This document shows positions 11,244-24,107 of a stretch of 64,000 bases of DNA, in pieces; the stretch's first letter is position 1, and every line of letters begins with the position of its first letter. The stretch is from NCBI GenBank assembly GCA_949825025.1, contig OX463785.1, forward strand, positions 9,239,971 to 9,303,970. Direction: 5' to 3'. The notes beneath the pieces were generated by a model. It was not told the DNA's origin and searched no databases. It worked only from the letters and a program-made list of their open reading frames with translations. Source of the DNA: Siphlonurus alternatus. Lineage: Eukaryota; Arthropoda; Insecta; Ephemeroptera; Siphlonuridae. Both the position numbers and the translations under genes were made by a program.

Positions 11244-11969
11244 AAATAAATCTGGGGAAATTATTCAAATTTTAATATAACAGCGATTCATTATTATATA
11301 CAACGTACTGTAAATTTGTCAATAAAATAAAACAAATAAATATTGCAAATAATTATACATTATAAATTATAACTGATTTTTTTCTTGCTATAAGCAGCTA
11401 GATTATTTTATGAGCATTATTTAAACGATGATGCGTCGATGGCAGTATATTTTATGCTTATAACTTTGCAAATTCCGGAAGTAATGCTACAATTAAATCG
11501 GAAGTATAATATATATACAGCTATAATAGATATATATTATATTACTGATCTGTATACAAAATGTTTACTTTGCATTAAATTTTAGGAAATTAATAAGTTC
11601 GTAAAAAAATATACCTATCAGAAGGATAGCAATTATAGACATGCAGCGCGCGAGGCGCCGCCTTTTTGATTTGCAAAATGAATAAACAAAATATATATAA
11701 TAATTATTAATAATATATGTTCTATATAATATACAAAAAAATAATAATAATACACGGAATTTGCAAAGTGATAAGAATTTTGCCGCGGACCCATCAATTA
11801 TATATTATTATTATTTTTTTGAGAATTGTGATGGGTAACAAAAAAAAAATATAATAATTAAAATATTGCAGAGTCGATCGCGAGATCGAGCTTACACTTT
11901 AACTTTAAATTAATTACAAAAATCATGCAAATTGATTATATATTGCACGCACCGCGCGCTTTTGCAACT

Positions 11970-12000
<31 letters not shown>

Positions 12001-12188
12001 TAAATTAACTATATATTATTATATAATTATGTATATATTATAATTTATTATTTTAGTATAACTATAATAATTTTTAATTAATATCTCAATATTGGATTAA
12101 ACTGCTTAAACTTGAAAACATAAAATTATATTTATATAATATGACAAAAATATATAATATATATAATTATTTAAAAATAGGTTGCAGA

Positions 12189-12589
12189 TTAAGTTAGAGA
12201 TAATACGGATCAGCTGGCCCAATGCTAAAAAAATCCCATTCATAAAAATTATTAAAAAAATTTAAAATGTTCTCCTCTACATCCCCTAGCTCTATCAGTA
12301 TTATAGGTAAAATATCAGGTATACAAAAACGATCTAGTTTTCGAGTTATTAATTTTTAAAGCTGACTAAAAAAAAACATAAAAGTTCCATATATTTCTCC
12401 ATGTTAAATTAGTCAACTTTAAAAATTAATAACTCAAAAACTAGCTCGTTTTTGTATACCTGATAGTGATATTTTACCTACTGATAGGGGATGTAGATGA
12501 GAGGAGAACATTTTAAATTTTTTTCATAATCTTTATGAATGGGATTTTTTTAGCATTGAGCCAGCTGATCCGTATTATCTCTACCTTAA
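12189..12589. mobile_element. TTAA-flanked fold-back MITE, 401 bp
   Basis: Exact TTAA stands at both ends. The termini are AGTTAGAGATAATACGGATC and its near-complement ending CTACC. The interior words (CTCCTCTACATCCCCTA, TCAGGTATACAAAAACGATC) are shared with the elements at 17035 and 43281, although the terminal sequence differs. Complete hairpin with no coding content. Confidence 0.75.
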
Positions 12590-12655
12590 TTAAATTGTTA
12601 TAAAGAACAAGAAAAAAATAATTATATAAAATAGCATACTTACAAAATGAAGATA

Positions 12656-12963
12656 ATTAGAATGTGAAAATTTTAGTGGCATAATCGAAAGATTATAAGG
12701 GGTAAAAATATGGTACTTTGAATTTTTTCAGATTTTTCTGAGACCGCGGGAACTATAATTTTTAAAAAATTATTGAACGTCTATTTTGATGACATCACGG
12801 GCGGCACTCCTTAAAAGAAAGGATAGGGCATGCAGTGCCGCCCGTGACGTCATCCAAATAGACTTTCAATAATTTTTTAAAAATAGAGTTCTTGGTTTCA
12901 GAAAAATTTGAAAAAATTCACAGTATATTTAATTAAGCCACTAAAATTTTCACATTCTAATAC
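12656..12963. mobile_element. Core-sharing fold-back MITE, about 308 bp
   Basis: The termini TTAGAATGTGAAAATTTTAG and CTAAAATTTTCACATTCTAA are perfect complements. The inside carries TTTTTTCAGATTTTTCTGAG and the central hairpin with CACGGGCGGCACTCC and a TGACGTCAT site. A second copy with the same ends starts at 63891 and is cut by the window end. Confidence 0.75.
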
Positions 12964-13015
12964 CTCATATATTATGTTAATGGAACTCACAGAACTGCAT
13001 ATAATATATATATAT

Positions 13016-13017
<2 letters not shown>

Positions 13018-13070
<53 letters not shown>
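13018..13070. repeat. (TA)n microsatellite
   Basis: A TA run of about 50 bases just downstream of the fold-back MITE. Confidence 0.9.
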
Positions 13071-13078
<8 letters not shown>

Positions 13079-13957
13079 GCTTAAAAAATAAAAATATAAA
13101 AATTATTATATATACGATATCTGCGGATATCAGAGGTTTTCTGATACGATATATATATATATAAATAAGATAATCAATAACTTAATTAAAAACAATTGTT
13201 CTTTAGTACTATATAAATATAGTGATGTATACATAATCATAATACAAGACGTCGATCTAATTACTTCCATATTGATTTCACAAGAACTAATCTTGGAAAA
13301 TACTCAATTATATTATGTCCAAAGCTATATATTCATTTATACAATATATGGTTTACCGGAAAATATAAAATCATCACCACATATATATATCTGTTAAAAT
13401 GTTCACAGATAATGTTAAAAAGTATTTTAAATTATGCCAATTTTCCTTGAGTAATAATAGTTCCAAAAATAAAAATTCTCTATCAGTATATTATGCCTAA
13501 TTTTTTAATGTAGGATGCAAATGAATTTTATGTATTTCACTCTGACAATTGAAACTTAATTATTCTTCATACTTATTTTTATTTTTTTTTTGAAACAATT
13601 TGTTTTATGTTATTTTCAATTATTAACTTCCGCATATAATGTAATATATTATATAGCCTAAATATTATACTATTTTCTATTGTATAATTGCATAGAATAT
13701 ATAGTTTGTTTCCTGTACTTATTCCGCCATCAATTATATAAGTCAGTTTCAATTAATTTTTTTTCTTTTTCTCTCTGCTCGAGCTTAAAGCTCATAGAGG
13801 TCAAAACTATAAAATTGCATTATGTATTCTATAATAATGAATAATAATAAAAAAAATATATATATATATATATAAATAGTTTAATAATATCCCTGTGCGA
13901 TAGTTTTTTAATTATCGTGTTTAAAATTTATCCCTCAAAATTTGTCCATTACATATT

Positions 13958-13996
13958 GACCAATCAGGGCAGTCTGCTAGACTGCCCTGGACCAAT
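13958..13996. promoter_or_regulatory. Paired CCAAT boxes around a palindrome, upstream of Sirt4
   Basis: GACCAATCA occurs twice in direct orientation, separated by GGGCAGTCTGCTAGACTGCCC, a perfect palindrome. It stands about 500 bases before the Sirt4 ATG and just before a GC-richer patch with GCGGCCATCATG (YY1/Pho-like). This looks like a promoter-proximal region for Sirt4. The role is inferred from position and motifs only. Confidence 0.4.
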
Positions 13997-14496
13997 CAAA
14001 CAAATGAGATCGGCGGCCATCATGAATCAGCTGATCGTACAAAATATAAGAGCCAAGTTTTAAAAACAATCGCAAAATAATATTTTTCTAGTGCAATTAT
14101 TAATTCTTATAGAAATATGGAATGTGTATGTGATAAGAAGAGTTTAACATATTGATGAACAAACCAACAACATTTTACATACTTGATAATGTGATGATAA
14201 GGTTCTATTCTGTGATCGCTTTGAATCTCTGATTCATGACAATTTTTGATGGATTTCTTTTGAAGTTTTTTCCCTTATTTTTATTACATAATAATTTAAT
14301 TACATTATATTTTTAGAACATTTAGAAATTGTTATTTTAGCTAACTCATGTTCACAGAATATGAACTATAATATTCAAATGCTGGTTCGTGGCTATATTT
14401 AATCATGTCTGTGTGTAGTTTAAATTGATTTTACAATCTGTTTACATCAGATTTTGGAATTTAATTGTTTTTGGTTTAATTAAATTAACATTAAAA

Positions 14497-16034
14497 ATGA
14501 ATCGACTGTACTGCCTCAGAAATTTCTGTTCAGCTGGAATTAATTATGTACCCAAACATTCTCCAGCACAATATAAAGAGTTAGAGCCTTTAATTGATCT
14601 AATTAATTCTGCAAATAAATTGTTTGTTATATCTGGTGCTGGCGTTTCAACAGAATCTGGTTTACCAGATTATAGATCTGAAGGTACAGGATTGGTGGCC
14701 AGAAGACCTAATTTTAAACCAACAAATTATCAAGATTTTATGAGAAAAGAATCAACTCGTCGAATTTATTGGGCTCGTAGTTTTGCAGCATGGAATTATC
14801 AAACTCAACGGAAACCAAATATTACGCATTACACATTAGCAAATTGGGAAGATAAAGGAAAAATCAATTGTTTAGTTACTCAGAATGTTGACAGACTACA
14901 CCACAAAGCTGGAAGTACAAATATTATTGAACTTCATGGTACTTTATATGAAGTTCGGTGTATGAAATGTGAAAATATTATTGACAGATTTGAATTTCAA
15001 GATATGCTAAGAGAATCTAATAAAAATGCCATGCAGATTAATTTTGAGACTCAAGCTCTAAGACCTGATGGAGATGTAGAGTTGAAGCCAGTAAGTATCA
15101 AACCACAGAAATTAAAACAGACGCCTCAATAACCTATAAGTTATGGGATTTTTGTCCGTGCTTCTCTTGGCTCTTAAATTCTCCTCGGCTGTATCGCCAA
15201 GTATTCCTTTGCATTAATTATTGGTTACAGTGCACTAGCCTAGATGGCAGTACTGGTTTTCCCTATCTTTTAGCATATTTGTTCCACCAGTATGTATAAT
15301 GTACCTCTCTCATATATGCCAGTCCTGCTTAAGACGTAGGCATATGACTATGTAACTGTAAGCGCAGAAAAAATCCCATATAGTGTAATGGTGAGGCATC
15401 TGTTTGTCTGTCATCAAACTATACATACACTTTGAGAATCATAATTGTATTTTTAATTATATTATTTTTTTTTCATATTAAAATACATTAGTCAACACAT
15501 GTACGGTAGTAATGTACATGCAAGCTTAAAATGTACCATAGGGAACTGAAGGGGAGGAAAAAAGGGGGAGAGGATCCTTCAGGATGGGTGAAGTAATATA
15601 TCCCCTCCCCAAAGTCCTAAACCTAAAACACCCTAATTGCAAAAATACCATTTGCCAAAAGAAAGAAAATTAGATCTAACAATAACTTTGTGTTGTTGCA
15701 GGAGGTAGCAGCAAAGTTCTGCGTGCCACAATGTCGTAGCTGTGGCTCAGGTGTCCTCAAGCCCAACGTCGTGTTCTATGGCGAGAATGTTCCCGCACCT
15801 CGCAAGGACGCTGTGCGACAGGCGGTCGAGTCCAGTGATGCAGTTCTGGTTTTGGGGACGACACTGCACACCAGGTCTGGGCGCGACCACATCGAACAGG
15901 CACACAAGCTGGGGTTGTCCATTGGTATTGTCAATATTGGACCTTCATTCGGGGACCCCTGGGCAAAGATCAAGGTCAATGCGAGGTGTGGAGAGGTCAT
16001 GAAGATGCTAGCCGAGGAGTTGAACTTCAGATGA
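14497..16034 (+). CDS. Sirt4: Sirtuin-4, mitochondrial NAD-dependent acylase/ADP-ribosyltransferase
   Basis: Two exons, 14497-15090 (198 codons, donor gtaagt) and 15702-16034 (acceptor ttgttgcag, stop TGA), join in phase 0 to a 308-residue protein, close to human SIRT4 (314). The ATG at 14497 starts a basic, acid-poor leader fitting mitochondrial import. NAD-binding GAGVSTESGLPDYRSEG is at residues 47-63, TQNVD at 128-132 and the catalytic His in ELHG at 147. The four zinc cysteines are at 155, 158, 209 and 212 (CMKC and CRSC). KPNVVFYGENV and VNIGP follow. SIRT4 acts in the mitochondrial matrix on glutamate dehydrogenase and other metabolic enzymes. Exon 1 is strikingly AT-rich and exon 2 GC-rich. 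AATAAA is at 16151. Confidence 0.96.
15138..15385. repeat. Possible MITE in Sirt4 intron
   Basis: TATGGGATTTTT near the left and AAAAATCCCATA near the right form short terminal inverted repeats around about 230 bases of non-coding sequence. No target duplication was identified. The right end continues into a weak tRNA-Glu-like stretch. Confidence 0.35.
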
Positions 16035-16209
16035 GGGCCTTATTTATGTTCGAAGCCTTTTATTAGGAACAACACCAACATGCTCTGTTTTTCTTGCAGA
16101 AGGAACAATGATACCATGGGGTGAGGTGGGGGGATTTGGTGTATATATGTAATAAAATTGAATACTGTATGTTTTTTGTTATATACATGATAAAAACTTG
16201 GTACTGTGG

Positions 16210-16546
16210 AATGGACAACCTACATGAAATTTTTTACTGCAGAAATGAATAGAGGGTGCCAAATTATGCTACTCTGAATTTTTTCAGATTTTTTTGACAC
16301 TCGGAACTATTTTTAAATAATTATTGAAAGTTCTGTAAGTTAAGTTGACACCCCTGAATTCTTAATAAAAGGGATACGGGCTAGACGCCTCCAGGAGCCG
16401 TGGCCGTACTTTCAATATTAATTATTTAAAAATAGTTCTGGGACTAAAAAAAAAAAAAAAAAAAAAACTGAAAAAAATCAGAGTAGCATAATTTGGTACC
16501 CTCTATTCATTTCTGCAATAAAAAAAATTTCATGCAGGTTTTCCAT
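16210..16546. mobile_element. Core-sharing MITE, about 337 bp
   Basis: The ends read ATGGACAACCTACATGAAAT and CATGCAGGTTTTCCATT and pair with each other. Next inward are TGCAGAAATGAATAGAGGGT and a TATGCTACTCTGA block. It then has its own centre (CGGGCTAGACGCCTCC). It lies about 180 bases after the Sirt4 stop, just past its poly-A signal. Confidence 0.7.
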
Positions 16547-17034
16547 TGCAAAAAAAGTAAGGAAGGAGTAATGTATAAGCTGCCTCGTATTGTACATTTT
16601 AAGATTTAAAAGTTAGGGTTCTTCTTTTTTTTTTTTAATTGATATAAATAACATGACACCATATCCATTAGGGGGTAAGCCAACAGCTTTGTTCCTTGGT
16701 CGTCCACAAATGGACCTCCGCAGCATAATATATAACTAAATTTTTCCGAAAAAAATGTTATTTTTTTTTAATTGGTAATTCATTGAATTGAACTTTAATT
16801 TAAATTGAATAATTGAATGCCTTGACAGTTATACAAGAATGGGTTTGCCTTAACCTTGTTGCAATAAAGATATATTATTTTTACTACACTGCAGTATATT
16901 AATTAAATTTGTGTGAGGTTTAAATAATATTTATATATAAGCACACAACATGAGACCTACGAGTGTTTCTCAACAGCTTGAAACTTAAAAGCTGGATAAT
17001 TAAGTTGAAATTGTCTTATCTGAGAAATTAAGAT

Positions 17035-17387
17035 TAAGGGTAAGGTAACGCCACCAATGTTAAAAAAAATCCCTCTCACAAAAATTCTGAAAAAAATTTA
17101 AAATGTTCTCCTCTACACCCCCTATCTGTAGCTAAAATATCAGGTATACAAATACGATCTAGTTTTTGAGTTATGAATTTTTAAAGTTGAGCAATTTAAC
17201 ATGGGATTTTCATTTCTCCATGTTAAAGTAGTCAACTTTAAAATTTTATAACTCAAAAACTAGATCGTATTTGTATACCTGATATTTTAGGTACTGATAG
17301 GGGGTATAGAGGAGAACATTTTAAATTTTTTTCAGAATTTTTGTGAGAGAGATTTTTTTTAACATTGGTGGCGTTACCTTACCCTTA
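17035..17387. mobile_element. TTAA-flanked fold-back MITE, 353 bp
   Basis: Starts TAAGGGTAAGGTAACGCC and ends GGCGTTACCTTACCCTTA, with TTAA at both borders. The arms contain GTTCTCCTCTACACCCCCTA and CGATCTAGTTTTTGAGTTAT. It is a sister copy of the element at 43281. Confidence 0.8.
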
Positions 17388-18191
17388 AGTTGTTATTACA
17401 AAACATTGTAGTACTATATAATACATAATTATATTATCGTAATAAAAAATTAATTTCCAATTATAAAATCTTTGATTAAATTTTTACCTTCTAAATTATT
17501 TTTCAACTTATGTGAATAACAAATTAATGACACAGCCTCATTTTCTTTGATCATTTGAAGCCTTCATTGTTTTTTTAAATGAGTGAATAATGTGAATATA
17601 TCATAATTTCTTTTAATTGAATGGTGAATGTAAAAGAAATAAAACATAAAATATACTTTGGACTACTCATTTCTTTAATTGCTATAATTTATAATCATTA
17701 TTATAATTGATCGTACCAAACAGCTCACTGTTTCCATGCTTTAATGTTTTTACACAGTCGTCTTTGTTTTTATATTGTGCAAATAAAATTGAACTTTCAT
17801 AAATTCATACAGAAATCAAGACGATATTTTTTGAAGAGTTATATGAAACAAAACATATAGTATCCAAATTAAATTTAGCATCCCATATTATTTTTACCAA
17901 TCAACAAAATCATGCTCATTATTGATCAGAAGCCGCATGCAGCATTAAAAATATATTAAAACTTCTAATAATAGTGAACTCCATATTCGAGTCATTTGCT
18001 TACTTACAAGTGAAATATTAACTTTATTATGTGTAAGAAGGGCGTTTGGAACTAGTAGCTACAGTTGACAGTAAAAGTGTGTTAATTCACCATGACAATA
18101 CAAATTCTGTTGATTAGCCAAAAAAGCTGCATTTTTACACTCCCTCTGATGTTGGGATCAGCACGCACTATTATTAATGACCGACCATTTA

Positions 18192-18680
18192 AAGGTGAGT
18201 TCACATGCCGAGTTTTATAATGTGTCATGAAGCGAATAATGTCCACTTGCTGTAACATCCATTGGTGGCCTTATTTGACAATTAAGAAAAAAAAGAGCAT
18301 TGAAAGTAACACAATATTTGCCACCGCAATCTGGAGAATTCGCTTGCTTAAGATTTCACAGCAATGGAGTATCGACCTCATTTTTTTTTATTGCAGAAAT
18401 GGATAGAGGGTGCAAAGTTAAGCTGCCCTGATTTTTTTCATCCCTGGAAGTATTTTAAAAAAATTATTGAAAGTCCTCTTTGTGACGTCACATGGCGGCA
18501 AGTCCTATCCTTTTCTTACGGAGAGGCGCCTCATGACGTCACAAAATGGACTTCCAATAATATTTTTAAAAATACTTCCAGGGCTGTAAAAAATCTGAAA
18601 AAAAAAAAAAAAATTGAGGTTGATACTCCATTGCCTTAAAATTGTGTCGCATCGGTGTTGTCACCATGTGAATCCACCTT
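18192..18680. mobile_element. TTAA-type MITE interrupted by a second MITE
   Basis: The ends AAGGTGAGTTCACATG and CATGTGAATCCACCTT are inverted repeats next to TTAA. The body (CACTTGCTGTAACATCCATT and following) matches the copy at 58665. Between 18363 and 18632 another MITE is inserted, so this one is older. Confidence 0.75.
18363..18632. mobile_element. Core-sharing MITE nested in another MITE
   Basis: 270 bases starting AATGGAGTATCGACCTCA and ending TGAGGTTGATACTCCATT. Inside are a GATAGAGGGTGCAAAGTTA block and a hairpin with two GACGTCA sites around CGCCTC. The flanks suggest at most a 2-base duplication (GC). The same termini occur at 21932. Confidence 0.8.
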
Positions 18681-20031
18681 AAGGTAAAAAATCTTTGTGC
18701 AAAGTGTAATACAAAGTCATAATTGGCTGATATACTTGAGGTGACCTTTATGACATCAGATGAACAAGGCTTTATTTTACCATCAGCCCCAAATACCTTC
18801 AGTTGCATCTAAATTTTAAATGGGTAAAACACAGAGTTGTTCGGTGAGATATAGATATCCTGCAATGCTTGCCTTCATCACTTTATCAATTGAAGGCAAA
18901 CATTACAGGTTGCTTCCTCTACCTCTGGTAAAATACCAACCACATTTTAAACTGCAATACATATTTTGTATATATTTTGAAAGCAGTGATACATTTCTTT
19001 TTTCCAGTTCTTTGATTCACTGAATATTTGTGTAGTAAAAATAAAGTATTACCATTTGTCTAGTTTTATCACTGCTTACAAAAAAACATTATAAATTTAC
19101 CTGTTTTGTTTCATAAAATAGTGGTATAGTAATTGTAGTTGTTCATAATATAGACGAGAAGTTTCATAATACATATATATTTACTGAAAATTTCTAAAAG
19201 AAGGTAAAACCAAACCAAAATGACTGGACATGCATAAAAAATCTAGAGTAATATAATGTTATCACCTTTTTTTTTTTTTTTTTCTTTTTTAATTATGAAT
19301 ATTATGTATGATTCAAAAGTTCAATTTTATCCTAAAAATATTAGAAAGGAAGGCAATTTAAATTTATTAGTGATAACCATAAGAATATTTTATTCACTAA
19401 GAGTAGCAATATTAATTTCTTACAGACACTTGACACATGAACTAAAATTTAGGAACAATAATTATCAAAGAAACTTGGAATTATAGTCATATAATTGACT
19501 ATACAATTAGTTTTTGTTTTTCACTTAATCTTTTTAATTGTAATGTATTGAGTTTTATTTATTTAACTGACAATTTATTTAATTAAATTTACCTCTTACA
19601 TAAAATAATCTTTTAAATGCATACTTCTTACGTAAAAAGGTAAACTAAGTATGTTTTGTTTTTTCTTTCTTAAATAGTATATCGAAATTTGAATTCAGAC
19701 AATAAATTTTTGTTATAATAAAAACAATCTACACCATATTTTAAATAGTAATATTTTAGACTCAATGATTTTCTGATTTTAAGTTTAATCCAATATTTAG
19801 ATACAAATAAAAGTGTGATTAAAATTAACCAGAAAAACTTTAAAAAAAAAATTAACACAACTGTACATTGTTATTGAAGAAATTAATAAATATATAATAA
19901 TTATCAATAATTAAAAAATTGTTGCTGCTAATAATAATTTACTTGTCTGGATTCAAATTTTCTTGGCTCTTCTTTATGAGCAACGTTTGTTAACACTTGG
20001 AGGGGAGGAAAGGGGAAGTCTGGAAGCACTC

Positions 20032-23000
20032 TCACAGAAAATAGTCGGCTTGTGGTTTCTTTGAAGGAATTCCTCTGCTTTCTTGGGGTGCTGCTTCGAA
20101 GATGGTGAAGTTCTTTTGGAGGTTCTCGTTGAGTTCTAGGATAGCGGCAACATTGCCACATCTGAGAGAAGAAATAAATATTAACAAGGTGTTCATTGAA
20201 AAATGAGCATCATAAAAAATATTGTACTGTAACTAAAATTGTAAAGAGATTGAAGTTTAAATTCTGATTTTACTTAAGGGCATTGGGTGTAGCACCGGTA
20301 GTTGGCAGCACTGACGTATCTTCACCATGCAAATTTTTGGTCATTGCTCCTCGGAGTAATTTTTATGCTAGAGCTAAGCTGATTGCTGTAGTATCAAGAT
20401 AATTAGTAGCCCAAGTGCACAATTTGGCTAAATAAAGCCTGATTTAAAAAAAAGTATTTTTTTTATATTTTAGAAAAATGCATGTAAATTTAAAAAATTA
20501 CTAAAAAATACTTTTCTTTAAATCAGGCTTTATTTAGCCAAATTGTGCACTTGGGCTACTAATTATCTTGATACTACAGCAATCAGCTTAGCTCTAGCAT
20601 AAAAATTACTCCGAGGAGCAATGACCAAAAATTAGCATGGTGAAGATAGGTCAGTGTTGCCAACTACCGGTGCTACACCCAATGCCCTTAACAGTACTGT
20701 CAGATTTACTGATTTCCTCACTCCCAATTTGTGAATAAAAGGTTAAACATCTCTAAAGCTGCATTTTGCTTCAAGAAAAATTAAAATTTTCATTAAAATA
20801 ATGTAACAAGCTTAAAAGTAATTAATTTGAAAAGTAAAGGTAAGGACGGTTGGTCTAGTTAAACTTGCTGCGCGCTACCCACTCTCGTCTTAGCACCAGC
20901 TGCTGCAGCCGGATTAGAGACTGGATTTTATTTGTCTATTTTAATGGCAGTCTATTGATGTAAAAGTTTCATGGTTTCTCACCGGTAGCAGTAGTTTGGT
21001 GCTGACCATACGGTGAGGACAGTCTCGTTGAAGTGCCACTTGTAGCCCTCCATGACAAGCTGGTGAGCTCGGCAAATCATCTGAATGTCGTTGGTGGCGT
21101 TGAACTGAGCGACAACGTCTGAGCCAAACAGGTAGCCTGCGCCTCGCGGACTGATGCCCCAGCCCTGGGTGTCTGTAACCAATCAGAAACAGGGTCAGAG
21201 ACAAGCCAATCACAAGAAAGAAATGTCAAATATTTAGAAACAAGCTTTACTTGGTATATGGTTAGAGGAAAGCAGTTACATATATTTTGTATTTGTACTG
21301 TACTCCCTTGTTTCACTGTAAAACTAATGAAACTTATTCTTTCAGTACTTAATTGTTAACGGTAGTAAAAGAAAGTTAAGATGAGTTTCCTGTTTTATTA
21401 CATTCCTCCTGTTCATAAAACTAATTTAAATCTTTCCTATAACTAAAATTATTTACAACAATAAGGTAATTATTTTTTATTTTAATGATTATGTCAAATC
21501 CAGTCCTTCTCCCCTTTCTTCTGGGGGGGAGGGGGGTCTCTTTGGGTGCATAGAGAATTTAGCAATTTATACCTTATACCCCCACCCCTTTTCATAACTA
21601 TGGCATGTGGACCGTTTTTTCTTGATGCATGGGAACCTCAGGTAGACTAGATACTGCACTTGCTACTACATTTATTTTTGAAGTTCAAATGCACAAGGCA
21701 ACCAGTTGAGGAATGTTTTTTACCTTCAGGGTCTGACCAAAGCAGGTCACACATTGGTCCGTCGTGCGGCACCTCTTGTTTGCGGTCGATGGTCCGGATC
21801 TGGTCCAGGGACTGGATGGAGGGGGATAGACCGCCGTGAACGCAGAATATCTGCAAGCAAAACATTCGTTTAATCTGAGAATCTTTAGACTAAAATTCAG
21901 TTATAATATTTAGCCTAAAACAATAAAATAAAGTATCGACTTCAATTTTTTTTATTGCAGAAATGGATAGAGGGTGCAAAGTTATGTTACTTTAATTTTT
22001 TTCATTTTTTTTTGAGACCGGGAACTATTTTTAAAAAATTATTGAAAGTCTTTTTTGTGACGTCACGAGGCGGCAAGTCCTATCTTTTTCTTAAGGAACG
22101 GCGTCTCGTGACGTCACGAAAAAGACTTTCAATAATTTTTTAAAAATAGTTCCCGGGCTCTAAAAAATCTGAAAAAAAAACAGGGTAGTACAACTTTGCA
22201 CCCTCTATCTATTCCTGCAATAAAAAAAATTGAGGTTGATACTCCATTGACCAAAATCTGACATATTTTCTAAAATGTTATCTTTAAAAACAGTAAAAAA
22301 GCAAATTCTTGAGTCTGGTTTACCTTTCCGTCGATGATGGCTGAGAGACTGAGGTAATCGAAGATCTCAGTACAATAGCGCCACACTGTCACGCTGCCGT
22401 ATTTGCGCAAACACTCATCATAGAAGCCGTACACCTGGGTGATCTGACGGGATTCATGGTTACCACGGATCAGGGTAATCCGGTCAGGGTATCGAACCTG
22501 AAAAAAATCATGTTGGTAACAAGAAAAATCAAGTTTCTTTAAACACTAACAAAATGTACACTTTTCAAATAGCAACGACAAGTGATCTGTAGATACAGGC
22601 ATGAACAGTAGTCGAGTCAAGAGCCATGTTTTTTTTCTTTCAGTATTGACTAAAATTTTTCTCTGAAGTTGTTGATTACGGTCAATATTATAATGATTTT
22701 ACAACATAATAGGATATTGAGCATCAACAATACACACTTTGTATCAGTTTCATTGTAAGCAAACACAAGACACAGCACATGAAAACAAAGATACTCACTT
22801 TGAGTGCTAAAAGGAGCAGGAAGGTTTCAACACTATAAAACCCTCGGTCCACGAAGTCTCCCATGAAGAGATAGTTGGTGAGAGGAACGTCTCCTCCGAC
22901 CTTGAACAGCTCTTTGAGGTCATAGAACTGGCCGTGGATGTCGCCACATACCTGAAGCATAATGAAGCATATTGTAGTTCAAGAATATCAACAAATTTTC

Positions 23001-24107
23001 CAATGTATGTAACAACAAATGTATAGTATGGAAATGAATTAAATCAATATTACATTATATCGTCCCTCGTCCGCAATAATGAACTATCTGCTTCCACGAT
23101 CTCGTTGCAATAATGAGCTGTCTGCTCTTTCAGGTGAGCGCAATTATATGAGCCTTATTTTATATAGATTTACAGCTCATAATTGCGTTCATCTGAAATA
23201 GCAGACAGCTCATTATTGCAACGAGATCGTGGAAGCAGATAGCTCATTATTGTGACGAGGGACGTAGATGATGTTTATGTTATTAAAAACTCAAGGATCT
23301 TGTTCTTATCTTACAAAAGACCTTGGACCTGATCTCTGAAGATATTACAAAAAACAAACAGAGAGATAGCTGTATTGACAGTTTTTGACATTTGGCATCA
23401 ACTATGCCCCCCCCCCCCCAATGTATTTTGCTATTATGTGACAGGAATTGGAACCACTCGAAAGTTAACTTGTTAATCCTTTAGCCCTATGCCCTAAGGG
23501 ATACAGGCCTCAAATTACAAATAAGGCAGTCACCAAGTGTTCACCAAGTGTTGTTTGAGTTTATAATCAATATAAGCATTATTTTTCTTTACAGTGCAAC
23601 TTTGCATGGACCTTGCATGGATTAAAATAATGCTAATGTTGATTATAAACTCGAGCTACACTTGGTGGCTGCCTAATTTATAATTTGAGGCCAGTGACCC
23701 TTTTAAGTAAATTAAGCATTACATATTAAGATTCAGAGGGCATCTATTTAGATGCTTTGCTATATCGGCTGAACTTGACTTGTTGTCTGGCAACATGAAG
23801 AGAGAAGAGAAAGAATCCTATATCTATTGGTACAGTATTGGTTTACTAGAAGTAGAATGGTTTTAAAGCCAAAACGTGGGCATAAGAAAAGAAGAAAGAA
23901 GACATATTAAGTAGCTAGTTAGCACTTAATACAAACAAAATTACAAATGTAACTTACAGTGACTGGGGAGTCGACTCTCTGTACGTTACTCTCCTCGACA
24001 AGGATCTCTCGAGCCTTCGAGCAGAGGGCCTTCACTTCATGCTCCGTGATGATCTCGCACTTCTTCAGCTGTTCAATCTGCCGGTCTAGGTCGCTCACGT
24101 CCCCCAT
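20032..24107 (-). CDS. Pp4-19C (PPP4C orthologue): Serine/threonine-protein phosphatase 4 catalytic subunit
   Basis: Six coding exons on -: 24107-23958, 22951-22799, 22497-22324, 21850-21724, 21172-20983 and 20161-20032. All have GT-AG borders, and they join to exactly 307 residues, the length of human PPP4C. The PPP metal-site motifs are all present: GDIHGQF, GDFVDRG, RGNHES, HGGLSPS and [12 protein letters not shown]. The tail ends in ADYFL, whose terminal Leu is carboxyl-methylated in this family. The N-terminus DLDRQIEQL and the segment [20 protein letters not shown] distinguish PP4 from PP2A. PP4 works with regulatory subunits R2/R3 in DNA-damage repair, centrosome maturation and signalling, in nucleus and cytosol. 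A ttgcag five bases before the ATG suggests a 5' untranslated intron. Introns hold MITEs (20274, 21932, 23061, 23516). It faces flotillin-2 head to head. Confidence 0.97.
20274..20691. mobile_element. TTAA-flanked fold-back MITE, 418 bp
   Basis: TTAAGGGCATTGGGTGTAGC at one end and GCTACACCCAATGCCCTTAA at the other, with long, nearly identical arms around a short AT-rich loop. The near-perfect arms imply recent insertion. It lies in the last intron of the PP4 gene. Confidence 0.85.
21932..22247. mobile_element. Core-sharing MITE in PP4 intron
   Basis: The ends AGTATCGACTTCAA and TTGAGGTTGATACTCCATT pair. It has the same subterminal GATAGAGGGTGCAAAGTTA block and the same central GACGTCACGAGGCGGC hairpin as the element at 18363. 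Open frames here are by-products. Confidence 0.75.
23061..23264. mobile_element. Fold-back MITE, 204 bp
   Basis: The arms start CGTCCCTCGTC and end GACGAGGGACG. Each arm contains the word CAATAATGAGCT twice (CTATCTGCTTCCACGATCTC lies between). The near-perfect hairpin is in PP4 intron 1. Confidence 0.8.
23516..23692. repeat. Older fold-back, about 177 bp
   Basis: GGCCTCAAATTACAAATAAG and its degenerate complement ending TAATTTGAGGCC, with CACCAAGTGT against ACACTTGGTG inside. The arms have diverged more than in its neighbour at 23061. Confidence 0.65.

Larger units (their letters stand above)
16035..20031. other. Intergenic region Sirt4-PP4, convergent
   Basis: The 3' ends of Sirt4 and the PP4 gene face each other here. 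The stretch holds three MITE insertions (16210, 17035, 18192 with nested 18363). Otherwise it is AT-rich sequence without exons. Short open frames here have no recognisable content. Confidence 0.55.
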
